A stretch of 5,802 nt of DNA from positions 1 through 5,802 of the forward strand of contig PKER01000074.1 of NCBI GenBank assembly GCA_002919115.1, in the 5' to 3' direction. The position numbers and the translations under genes are program-made. Position 1 is the stretch's first letter, and every line of letters starts with the position of its first letter. Below are positions 1 through 4,741 of this stretch, in pieces. Below the pieces are notes generated by a model. The model saw only the letters and a program-made list of their open reading frames with translations. It ran no database searches and had not been told where the DNA came from. Source of the stretch: a bacterium. Lineage in GTDB: Bacteria > Actinomycetota > Thermoleophilia > Solirubrobacterales > 70-9.

Positions 1-71
1 TCGACCCGGACGGCGACGGCCCGGCGGACGAGCAGCGCGAGCGGAGGACGGAGCAGGGGGAGAGTTGGTAA
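1..71 (+). CDS. C-terminal tail of an unidentified acidic protein (5' end outside window)
   Basis: Reading the + strand in codons from position 3 gives 22 residues ending at TAA (69-71), with G or C at nearly every third position, so this is probably the real end of a gene that begins before the window. The tail is charged, and its first residues (DPDGDGPAD) resemble the Asp/Gly calcium-binding loops of EF-hand, dockerin or thrombospondin type 3 repeats. Too little is present to assign a family: a full EF-hand loop would carry Asp/Glu at position 12, where Arg is found. The last codons overlap the TTG start of the next small gene by 7 bp, which suggests translational coupling. Confidence 0.5.
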   Translation, partial: DPDGDGPADEQRERRTEQGESW

Positions 72-217
72 CCGCGACGGTTCGCCGGTTCGCCGCCCTG
101 GTGGCGGCCGGCGAGCTCGCCCTCTGCGGCGCCTCCGACGAGGACGCCGCCGACCGGCCGGCCGACGAGCCCGCCGAGCCGCCCCCAGACCCCACGGAGA
201 CCGACCCTCGCCAGTAG
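65..217 (+). CDS. Small exported or lipoprotein-like protein, 50 aa
   Basis: This is a 50-residue frame starting at TTG (65-67) and ending at TAG (215-217). Almost all codons end in G or C, which supports real coding. A purine-rich stretch (GGAGGA at 41-46, GGGGGAG at 56-62) precedes the start. The N-terminus has Arg-Arg-Phe at residues 7-9, then a short hydrophobic stretch to Cys21 in the context LALC. This is a poor lipobox, because the residue before Cys is Leu rather than Gly or Ala. After it comes an Asp/Glu/Pro-rich tail (residues 25-50) typical of a disordered linker on an exported peptide. The hydrophobic stretch is short and interrupted by Glu17, so export is uncertain. The 7-bp overlap with the upstream gene suggests one operon. 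I do not recognise the family. GTG at 101 is an alternative start but would remove the basic N-region. Confidence 0.45.
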   Translation: MVTATVRRFAALVAAGELALCGASDEDAADRPADEPAEPPPDPTETDPRQ

Positions 218-239
218 CCCCGCGGCACCCCGCGACCGC

Positions 240-286
240 AACGTTCAGCCCTCGTCGTCGGAAAACGAACACCAGGGCTGAACGTT
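240..286. repeat. 47-bp hairpin repeat, copy 1
   Basis: This interrupted palindrome is centred on position 263. Its outer arms AACGTTCAGCCCT (240-252) and AGGGCTGAACGTT (274-286) are a perfect 13-bp inverted repeat. Further inside, TCG/CGA closes a GAAAA loop after a small internal mismatch zone. The stem extends outward by C239-G287 and, past a bulged G238, by ACC/GGT (235-237 with 288-290). It begins 22 nt after the stop of the small gene. It has no T-run, so if it is a terminator it is not a classical one. It is about 55% GC, clearly lower than its flanks. Confidence 0.85.
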
Positions 287-301
287 GGGTTGGCGGCCGC
301 G

Positions 302-348
302 GACATTCAGCCCTGGTCGTCGGAAAACGAACACCAGGACTGAACGTC
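302..348. repeat. 47-bp hairpin repeat, copy 2
   Basis: This is a second copy in the same orientation, 62 bp downstream of copy 1 and identical at 42 of 47 positions. The five differences are informative. The outermost pair is A-T in copy 1 and G-C here, a compensated change. The C-C mismatch of copy 1 at unit positions 14/34 is a G-C pair here. Two new mismatches appear, at unit positions 4/44 and 10/38. The loop region CGTCGGAAAACGAACACC is conserved exactly. Conservation of the fold suggests a structured DNA or RNA element such as a tandem terminator, a REP-like palindrome or a protein site. Its identity is unknown. Confidence 0.85.
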
Positions 349-379
349 GGGAGGGGGGCGGTCGGGAGGGCCGGTTGGG
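349..379 (+). other. Putative G-quadruplex motif
   Basis: Five separate runs of three or more G lie within 31 nt: 349-351, 353-358, 364-366, 368-370 and 377-379. The connecting loops are 1, 5, 1 and 6 nt, which fits the standard G3+N1-7 pattern. The motif follows hairpin copy 2 directly and lies 45-75 bp upstream of the predicted -10 of the acetyltransferase. In DNA this rich in GC such motifs arise by chance fairly often, so a function is only a possibility. Confidence 0.4.
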
Positions 380-423
380 AGGTGCCCGGCGGCGGGGCCT
401 GCGAGTAACGCGCTCGGCCCGGC

Positions 424-429
424 TACCTT
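424..429 (+). promoter_or_regulatory. Predicted -10 (TACCTT) for leaderless acetyltransferase transcript
   Basis: GGCTACCTT contains TANNNT 8 nt before GTG 438. That spacing would place the transcription start on or next to the start codon. No Shine-Dalgarno sequence precedes GTG 438. I see no convincing -35 box. The same GG(C/G)TAC-NN-T pattern precedes two other genes in the window. Confidence 0.5.
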
Positions 430-437
430 CATCTTTC

Positions 438-962
438 GTGACAGCCACCTCCCTCGCGACGATCGTCGCCGACGCCCGGCCCGAGCACCTGGAGGCGATC
501 GCCGCCATCTACGCGGCCGCGGTCGAGACCCCCGCGACGCTTGACCTGGAGCCGCCCTCGCTCGAGCGCTGGCACGAGATCCTGCGCGCCACCGACCCGG
601 ACGCGGGGAACGAGCTGCTCGTGGCGCTCACGGGCGGGCAGGTCGTCGGGTTCGCGAAGAGCGGCCCGTACAAGGAGCGGGGCGGCTACGCCACCACGCG
701 CGAGACCTCGGTGTACGTGCACGCCGACCACCGTGGCCGCGGCGTCGGCCACGCGCTCTACGGCGAGCTCCTCGCGCGGCTCGAGCGCGCCCCGGTGCTG
801 CTCGCGGTCGCGGGAGTCACCCAGCCCAACCCGGCGAGCGAGGCGCTGCACCGCGCCCACGGGTTCACCGAGGTGGGCGTCTTCCGCGGCGTCGGCGTCA
901 AGTTCGGGCGCACCTGGGACGTGCGCTGGTTCCAGCGCCCGCTGACGCCGGGCTCCGCCTAG
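438..962 (+). CDS. GNAT N-acetyltransferase, phosphinothricin acetyltransferase-like
   Basis: This is a 174-residue GNAT protein with the layout of the phosphinothricin/methionine-sulfoximine acetyltransferases (Bar/PAT family), cytosolic enzymes that move an acetyl group from acetyl-CoA to a small amine. Visible features are the N-terminal IYAAAVETPATLDLEPPS region (residues 24-41), TRETSVYV (87-94) with Glu89 at the place of the family's proposed catalytic Glu, the acetyl-CoA loop RGRGVG (99-104, RxxGxG), NPASEALHRAHGF (131-143) and the closing FGRTWDVRWFQ (156-166). The length matches the family, usually about 170-185 residues. GTG 438 is chosen because the family homology starts there and a leaderless -10 precedes it. 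The in-frame TTG 285 would run through the hairpin repeat. The true substrate cannot be read from sequence, since many relatives act on amino-acid analogues other than phosphinothricin. The stop overlaps that of the convergent ABC1 gene. Confidence 0.88.
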   Translation: MTATSLATIVADARPEHLEAIAAIYAAAVETPATLDLEPPSLERWHEILRATDPDAGNELLVALTGGQVVGFAKSGPYKERGGYATTRETSVYVHADHRGRGVGHALYGELLARLERAPVLLAVAGVTQPNPASEALHRAHGFTEVGVFRGVGVKFGRTWDVRWFQRPLTPGSA

Positions 963-2356
963 GCGCGCGCGCCGCGCAGGCCGCGGCTCGCGAAGAACTC
1001 GGCCTCCAGCCTCCCGAGCTCGGTCACGGGCTCGTCGCCGTACACCCACTCGCGCGCGATGCGGTGCCAGTTGGTGCGGGCGCGCAGCTCGCCGAGCACG
1101 CCCAGCGTGAGCATCTCGAGCCGGCGGCCGAGCAGGTGCTCGGGCCTCACGTTCTGGTGCCGCATCCGGCGGAAGTGCCGCCCGCGCGGGTCCCCGACCT
1201 CGATCGCGATCTGCGCGACCACGTCGGGGTCGAGCTGCGCCTCGGCGTCCACCGTGTACCACCAGGTCGCGTCGCGCACGTAGGCGAGCAGGTCCTCGGG
1301 GTCGAGCCGCGCCGGGTCGGGCAAAAAGCCGCCCTCCGCCCACAGGCGGTGGAGCTCCGCCGCGTCGCCCTCGGTCACCGCCCGCGCGCTCGCGAGCTCG
1401 AGGTCCACCGTGTGCTGGTCGATCTCCTTGAACAGGCCGAAGTCGAGGAAGGCGATCTTCCCGTCGGCCATCCGCAGCATGTTCCCGGGGTGGGGGTCGC
1501 CGGAGAAGCGGCGGTGGCGGTACATCGAGCCGAAGTAGAAGCGGTAGACGATCTCCCCGATGCGGTCGCGCTCCTCCTGGGAGTCGGCGCGCATCACGTC
1601 GAACCCCTCGCCCTCGACGTACTCGCTGACGATGATCCGCTCGCGTGACATCGCGGTCACCACGTCGGGGACGTGGATGAAGGGGTGCCCCCGGTAGATG
1701 CGCGCGAGCGTGCGGTGGTTCGACGCCTCCTGCTCGTAGTCGAGCTCCTCGACGATCCGCTCGCGGATCTCCTCGCCGACCGCCTTGACGTCCATCTGCG
1801 GCGTGATCCGCTTGGCGAGCCGCAGCAGCATCCCGAGGTTCTGCATGTCCGCGCGCACCGCGTCGGCCACGCCCGGGTACTGGACCTTGACGGCCACGCG
1901 CCGGCCGTCGTGCAGCCGCGCGCGGTAGACCTGCCCGATCGACGCCGCCGCGATCGGCTCCGGCTCGAACTCGGCGAACGCGCGCTCCACCGGCTCGCCG
2001 AGCTCCTCGGCGATCACCCTCTCCATCTGCTCGAAGGAGACCGCCGGCGCCGCGTCGCGCAGCTCCGCGAGCTTGCGCTGGAACTCGTCGCGGTACTCCT
2101 GGGGGACCAGGCCGAGGTCCATGAACGAGAGCATCTGGCCGACCTTCATCGCCGCGCCCTTCATGCCGCCGAGCACCTGGACGATCTGCTCCGCGGTCTC
2201 GATGTGGCGGCGCTCGAGCGCCTTCTCGGACCGCTCCGAGGAGCGCACGAGGTTGGCCGTCTTCGTGCCCGCCTGCTTCACCGCCACCTGGGCGGCGGCC
2301 CGGCCGATGCGGCTGAGGCGCTGAAGCCTGCCGGTGGGGAGCTTCTCGTCGGCCAT
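959..2356 (-). CDS. ABC1/UbiB/ADCK-family atypical kinase-like protein
   Basis: This is a 465-residue protein of the ABC1 (UbiB/ADCK, COG0661) family, protein-kinase-like folds that act as ATPases or atypical kinases and are linked to isoprenoid-quinone and lipid metabolism in other organisms. Seen in order: the family KxGQ motif (KVGQ, 71-74), the Ala-rich nucleotide loop (PIAAASIGQVYRA, 134-146) that replaces the Gly-rich loop of ordinary kinases, VAVK with the ATP lysine Lys157, the ExD motif (E204-L-D206), the catalytic-loop equivalent DPHPGN (287-292) and the metal-binding DFG (305-307). All key residues are intact, so it should be active. I see no C-terminal transmembrane pair such as E. 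coli UbiB has, so it is probably soluble or peripheral. ATG 2356 is preceded by a leaderless -10 and opens directly onto family-like sequence. The frame stays open upstream, but that part has no family features. Actinobacteria generally use menaquinone, so a ubiquinone role should not be assumed. Confidence 0.93.
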   Translation of the reverse strand: MADEKLPTGRLQRLSRIGRAAAQVAVKQAGTKTANLVRSSERSEKALERRHIETAEQIVQVLGGMKGAAMKVGQMLSFMDLGLVPQEYRDEFQRKLAELRDAAPAVSFEQMERVIAEELGEPVERAFAEFEPEPIAAASIGQVYRARLHDGRRVAVKVQYPGVADAVRADMQNLGMLLRLAKRITPQMDVKAVGEEIRERIVEELDYEQEASNHRTLARIYRGHPFIHVPDVVTAMSRERIIVSEYVEGEGFDVMRADSQEERDRIGEIVYRFYFGSMYRHRRFSGDPHPGNMLRMADGKIAFLDFGLFKEIDQHTVDLELASARAVTEGDAAELHRLWAEGGFLPDPARLDPEDLLAYVRDATWWYTVDAEAQLDPDVVAQIAIEVGDPRGRHFRRMRHQNVRPEHLLGRRLEMLTLGVLGELRARTNWHRIAREWVYGDEPVTELGRLEAEFFASRGLRGARA

Positions 2357-2363
2357 CGTTCGG

Positions 2364-2369
2364 AGCGTA
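2364..2369 (-). promoter_or_regulatory. Predicted -10 (TACGCT) for leaderless ABC1 transcript
   Basis: On the minus strand GGCTACGCT lies 7 nt before ATG 2356. It fits TANNNT with the start codon at or next to the transcription start, and there is no Shine-Dalgarno sequence. It implies that the ABC1 gene can be transcribed independently of the P450 gene 194 bp upstream. Confidence 0.5.
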
Positions 2370-2523
2370 GCCGTGGGAGGGCCGCGGGCGGACCGGTGGC
2401 GTTCCGCGGGGTGTGGCCCTGCACGGCGCCGGGGCCCGCGCGTCTCAGGGGGCAGGCGCACACGACGCCGCCGCAGCGGCCTGAAGATCAAGGTGCGGTT
2501 CCGCACGAGCGGCGGGATGAAGG

Positions 2524-2540
2524 CCGCGCGCGGGGCGCGG
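2524..2540 (-). terminator. Possible stem-loop terminator after the P450 gene
   Basis: CCGCGC (2524-2529) and GCGCGG (2535-2540) form a perfect 6-bp all-GC stem with a 5-nt loop, beginning 10 nt after the P450 stop codon. There is no T-run. A second small hairpin, GTGCG/CGCAC with a GTTC loop, lies at 2493-2506. The 194-bp gap between the P450 stop and the ABC1 start otherwise shows only the ABC1 promoter. GC-only stems are common by chance in this DNA, so the call is weak. Confidence 0.25.
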
Positions 2541-2550
2541 ACCCGCTGAG

Positions 2551-3966
2551 CTAGGCGTCGCGCTCGCGGACGATCACCGGCAGCCCGCCGTCCGGGCTCA
2601 GCGTCGGCATCTGCCGGATCCGCATGGTGTGGCCGGGGACGTGCTCGAGCCGGAAGCGCTGCAGGATCAGCGTGGCGAGCGCCTTCACCTCGGTGAGGCC
2701 GAAGCGCTTGCCGATGCAGATCCGCGAGCCGCCGCCGAACGGCACGTAGGCTCCGCGCGGGAGCGCCGCCTTGCGCGCGGGCTCGAAGCGGCGCGGCTCG
2801 AACGCCTCTGGGTTGGGGAAGACCTCGGGCAGCCGGTGGCTCGCCCACGAGCTGTAGTTGACGTAGGTGCCCGCCTTCACCCGGTAGCCGCCGAACTCGA
2901 AGTCGCGCACGGCGCGCCGCGGGCCGATCCACGCGGGCGGGTAGAGGCGCAGCGTCTCGTCGATCGCCATGCCGAGCTCGGGCAGCCCGCGCTCGAGCTG
3001 CTGCGGGGTGGCGCGGCGCCCGCCGAGCACCTCGTCGAGCTCCGCCACCACGCGCTCGCGCGCCGCCCGGTTGCGGGCCAGCTCGTACATGAGGAACGTG
3101 AGCGTCGACGTCGAGGTGTCGTGGCCCGCGAACATCAGCGTCATCACCTGGTCGCGGATCTCGCGGTCGCTGAAGCCCTCGCCGTCCTCGCCGCGCGCGG
3201 CGATCAGCATTCCCAGGATGTCCCGGCGCGGCTCGGCCTCGGCGCGGCGCTTGCGGATCTCCGCGTAGACGATCTCGTCGAGCTTCGCCCGCGAGCGCTG
3301 CATCGAGCGCCACGGCGAGCCCGGGCCGCGCAGCAGGCGCTTGTGGAAGTCGATGCCGTAGTAGGAGAGCGCGCGCTCGAAGTGCTCGGCCGCGAGCGCG
3401 CCCTGGCCGCGGTCGTCGGGGTCGAGCCCGAGCAGCGCGCGCATCGCGATCCGCATCGCGACGTTGCGCATCCAGTGGTAGAGGTCGACCGTCTCGCCCG
3501 GCCGCCAGCCGGCGAGCGCGGCCTCGCCCTCGGCGAACATCACCTCGGTGGCGGCCAGGATCTGCTCGCGGTGGAAGGCGGGCATCATGATCCGCCGCGC
3601 CTCGTCGTGGTAGGCGCCGTCGATCGTGAGCAGCCCGTCGCCGAGCAGCGGGATCAGGTCGCCGAAGCTGCCCTCGCGCCAGTGGAACAGCTCGGGGTGC
3701 TCGACCAGGATGAACCGGTTCGCCTCGGGCCCGAGCATGAACACGACGCGGGCGTGCAGCAGGCGCACGCTGAAGATCGGCCCGTACTCGCGGTACAGGG
3801 GGAGGAGGACCGAGAGCGGGTCGCGCGCCATCACCCGGGTGCGCCGGAAGTTGAAGTCCGTCGGCCCCGGCGGGAACGTCCCGCGCGCGGCACGCTCGCT
3901 GAGCAGGTCGCTCGCGATCCGCACGACGGGGTTCGCTGACAGCGGCGGCGGGGCCTCCGTCCTCAC
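2551..3966 (-). CDS. Cytochrome P450
   Basis: This is a 471-residue soluble-type cytochrome P450, a haem monooxygenase that inserts oxygen into a substrate using electrons from a ferredoxin or flavoprotein partner; no partner gene is in the window. Seen in order: a C-helix segment with HDEAR (120-124, His in place of the more usual Trp of WxxxR), the I-helix oxygen-activation motif AGHDTST (280-286), the K-helix ExxR (E337-R340), a PERF-region variant FEPRRF (389-394) and the haem loop FGGGSRICIG (410-419) with the axial thiolate Cys417. There is no N-terminal membrane anchor. The haem loop and I-helix recall the CYP102/CYP110/CYP4-like branch, which often hydroxylates fatty acids or hydrocarbons, but the substrate is not determined. 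GTG 3966 is chosen because a TANNNT box sits 6 nt before it. ATG 4032, in frame, would place the palindromic operator inside the gene. Repression by a TetR-type regulator is inferred from that operator. Confidence 0.95.
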   Translation of the reverse strand: MRTEAPPPLSANPVVRIASDLLSERAARGTFPPGPTDFNFRRTRVMARDPLSVLLPLYREYGPIFSVRLLHARVVFMLGPEANRFILVEHPELFHWREGSFGDLIPLLGDGLLTIDGAYHDEARRIMMPAFHREQILAATEVMFAEGEAALAGWRPGETVDLYHWMRNVAMRIAMRALLGLDPDDRGQGALAAEHFERALSYYGIDFHKRLLRGPGSPWRSMQRSRAKLDEIVYAEIRKRRAEAEPRRDILGMLIAARGEDGEGFSDREIRDQVMTLMFAGHDTSTSTLTFLMYELARNRAARERVVAELDEVLGGRRATPQQLERGLPELGMAIDETLRLYPPAWIGPRRAVRDFEFGGYRVKAGTYVNYSSWASHRLPEVFPNPEAFEPRRFEPARKAALPRGAYVPFGGGSRICIGKRFGLTEVKALATLILQRFRLEHVPGHTMRIRQMPTLSPDGGLPVIVRERDA

Positions 3967-3972
3967 GCGGCG

Positions 3973-3978
3973 AGGATA
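3973..3978 (-). promoter_or_regulatory. Predicted -10 (TATCCT) for leaderless P450 transcript
   Basis: On the minus strand TATCCT lies 6 nt before GTG 3966 and fits TANNNT with a leaderless start. Its first two bases lie inside the palindromic operator, so a bound repressor would block RNA polymerase. No Shine-Dalgarno sequence and no convincing -35 box are visible. Confidence 0.5.
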
Positions 3979-3998
3979 ACTGACTGCTTGGTCAGTTA
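3977..3998. promoter_or_regulatory. Palindromic operator, TetR-family type
   Basis: TAACTGAC (3977-3984) and GTCAGTTA (3991-3998) are perfect 8-bp inverted arms around a 6-bp spacer. This size and the ACTGAC/GTCAGT half-sites are typical of TetR-family operators. The site overlaps the predicted P450 -10 and lies about 40 bp upstream of the divergent -10 of the cNMP gene, so one repressor could affect both. No regulator gene is in the window, so the cognate protein is unknown. Confidence 0.7.
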
Positions 3999-4036
3999 GC
4001 GCCGATGGGGCGGCGCTTGGCGGCGCCCGCATGGGG

Positions 4037-4042
4037 TACGTT
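4037..4042 (+). promoter_or_regulatory. Predicted -10 (TACGTT) of the cNMP-domain gene
   Basis: GGGTACGTT resembles the elements before the acetyltransferase and ABC1 genes but lies 37 nt before the TTG start. The transcript should therefore have a leader of roughly 30 nt, long enough for the Shine-Dalgarno sequence seen at 4067-4079. A -35 box is not clear. Confidence 0.4.
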
Positions 4043-4066
4043 GCGCCCAGCCGGAAACGCCTAGCC

Positions 4067-4079
4067 GGGAGAGGGAAGG
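4067..4079 (+). promoter_or_regulatory. Ribosome binding site deciding the TTG start
   Basis: The purine run GGGAGAGGGAAGG lies directly before TTG 4080. Its GGGAG part (4067-4071) is 8 nt from the start codon, a good Shine-Dalgarno distance. This supports TTG 4080 over any later start. Confidence 0.55.
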
Positions 4080-4484
4080 TTGGACACGAGCCATCTGAAG
4101 CGCATCCCGCTGTTCGCGGAGGTGCCCGATGACGCGCTGCGCACGATCGCCCCGTTCGCGACGCTCGAGGAGTGGCCCGAGGGCAAGGAGATCGTGCGCG
4201 AGGGCGGGTTCTCGAACCACTTCTACGCGATCGAGGAGGGCACGGTGAAGGTCGAGCGCGAGGGCCGCAAGCTCGCCGAGCTCGGGCCCGGGGACGTGTT
4301 CGGCGAGCAGGGCATCCTCGAGCGCTCGGAACGCTCGGCGACGGTCACCGCCACCTCGCCCGTGACGCTCATCAAGATCGAGCACTGGGAGCTCTCCCGC
4401 ATGCGGAAGGCCATGCCCGAGGCCTACGACGCGCTGGTCGCCAAGGTCGAGGAGCGCAAGGCCGCCCAGGACGCCGAGGGGTAG
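4080..4484 (+). CDS. Stand-alone cyclic nucleotide-binding domain protein
   Basis: This is a 134-residue protein made of one Crp/FNR/PKA-type cyclic nucleotide-binding (cNMP) domain with nothing appended. Seen features are the entry segment LKRIPLFAEVPDDALRTIAP (residues 6-25), the beta-barrel strands FYAIEEGTVKVEREGRKLAELGPGDVFGE (48-76) and the phosphate-binding cassette FGEQGILERSERSATV (74-89). In the cassette, Glu76 and Arg85 sit where family members contact the ribose and the cyclic phosphate, so ligand binding is plausible. There is no helix-turn-helix, kinase or channel domain: the C-terminal helix (about 102-134) is charged and ends at once. It should act by binding a partner or by buffering a ligand. 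Whether the ligand is cAMP, cGMP or something else is not shown. It is divergent from the P450 gene across a 113-bp region containing the operator. Confidence 0.9.
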   Translation: MDTSHLKRIPLFAEVPDDALRTIAPFATLEEWPEGKEIVREGGFSNHFYAIEEGTVKVEREGRKLAELGPGDVFGEQGILERSERSATVTATSPVTLIKIEHWELSRMRKAMPEAYDALVAKVEERKAAQDAEG

Positions 4485-4518
4485 GGGCCCGCCCGGCGCG
4501 TGCCGCCGCCCGCGGGGT

Positions 4519-4524
4519 TAAACT
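4519..4524 (+). promoter_or_regulatory. Predicted -10 (TAAACT) of the riboswitch transcript
   Basis: TAAACT in an unusually AT-rich spot (GTTAAACT) fits TANNNT. It would start transcription near 4530, a few nucleotides before the riboswitch P1 strand. It lies only 35 bp after the cNMP gene stop. No T-run terminator separates them, so read-through from the cNMP gene into the riboswitch is also possible. Confidence 0.5.
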
Positions 4525-4535
4525 GACCTCGTCCA

Positions 4536-4707
4536 TAAGGCCGCGTGGCCAAGGGAAGTCCGGTGAAAGACCGGCGCGGTCCCGCCACTGTGACCGGCTA
4601 GCGCGACACCGCACGGGACGCCAGGCGCGTCCCAGCCACTGAGGGGTCACCGACGCCTCGGGAAGGCGCGGGTCGAGTGCCGGAAGCCAGGAGACCTGAC
4701 CCGCGGC
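4536..4707 (+). promoter_or_regulatory. Cobalamin (adenosylcobalamin-type, Cbl-I) riboswitch aptamer
   Basis: This mRNA element binds a B12 form and lowers expression of the downstream gene. The conserved boxes are clear: AGGGAAGTCCGGTGAAAGAC (4552-4571), then GCGGTCCCGCCACTGTGA (4576-4593), later GGGAAGGCGCGG, and the B12 box AGCCAGGAGACCTGAC (4685-4700). Helices I can pair by eye are P1, GCCGCG (4540-4545) with CGCGGC (4702-4707); GGGA (4553-4556) with TCCC (4580-4583); CCGG (4560-4563) with CCGG (4571-4574); the long-range GTGACC (4590-4595) with GGTCAC (4645-4650); a hairpin GGGACG/CGTCCC (4615-4633); and CGCCT/AGGCG (4654-4668). The peripheral arms between the boxes indicate the larger class I type, whose usual ligand is adenosylcobalamin. 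It directly precedes the secreted-protein gene. Confidence 0.96.
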
Positions 4708-4741
4708 AGCCGAAGAAGTCCCTCGAGGAAAGGGTGGCTAC
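4708..4741 (+). promoter_or_regulatory. Riboswitch expression platform: SD-sequestering hairpin
   Basis: Between the aptamer and ATG 4742, CCCT (4720-4723) can pair with AGGG (4731-4734) around the loop CGAGGAA, and AGCC (4708-4711) with GGCT (4736-4739) closes an outer helix. The Shine-Dalgarno sequence AAAGGG (4729-4734, 7 nt before ATG) is partly inside the stem. This fits translational control, with the ligand-bound aptamer stabilising the hairpin through the loop-loop contact known for this class. There is no T-run, so an intrinsic-terminator mechanism is not indicated. I did not identify the aptamer loop that would pair with it. Confidence 0.65.

Larger units (their letters stand above)
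218..437. other. Non-coding stretch with twin hairpins, G-run array and promoter
   Basis: No frame here has the GC-at-third-position pattern of the flanking genes. The stretch holds, in order, two direct copies of a 47-bp interrupted palindrome, a run of G-tracts on the + strand, and a TANNNT element just before the acetyltransferase start. It separates two + strand genes, so termination of the upstream small-gene operon and initiation of the acetyltransferase both have to happen here. Confidence 0.75.

Noticed and set aside
235..290. Integron attC-like site (GTTGGGT at 284-290 next to a bulged hairpin)
   Set aside because: Copy 2 lacks the GTTRRRY core (it has GTCGGGA), there is no integrase, and no cassette-like gene sits between the sites.
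285..437. Extension of the acetyltransferase to the in-frame TTG at 285
   Set aside because: It would translate hairpin copy 2 and the G-run array into a low-complexity Arg/Gly-rich stretch with no family similarity. GTG 438 matches the family start.
438..962. Assigning the symbol bar or pat and herbicide resistance to the acetyltransferase
   Set aside because: The family similarity is clear, but related enzymes act on several amino-acid analogues, so the specific substrate cannot be claimed.
959..2356. Naming the ABC1 gene ubiB
   Set aside because: No C-terminal membrane helices are visible, there is no ubiquinone gene context, and the likely host group uses menaquinone.
2334..2549. Possible small + strand protein ending LKIKVRFRTSGG...
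   Set aside because: Only the last third has GC-rich third positions, the start lies inside the ABC1 gene, and the minus-strand frame over the same bases looks equally good. No evidence separates either from chance.
1673..2554. Long + strand open frames opposite the ABC1 and P450 genes (also 2629-3939)
   Set aside because: They are antisense shadows of strongly supported genes, with low-complexity Arg/Ala/Leu/His/Asp-rich translations and no domain motifs.
959..3313. A minus-strand open frame of 784 codons covering both the ABC1 gene and half of the P450 gene
   Set aside because: The first 319 codons are an out-of-frame reading of the P450 gene and the intergenic gap. The ABC1 homology begins at ATG 2356, which has its own -10 element.
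3967..4032. Extension of the P450 to ATG 4032
   Set aside because: It would put the operator and the -10 element inside the coding sequence and add a stretch with no P450 similarity.
4485..4518. Intrinsic terminator between the cNMP gene and the riboswitch
   Set aside because: Only a 4-bp CGGC/GCCG stem (4494-4505) and the short palindrome CCCGCGGG (4509-4516) are present, with no T-run.
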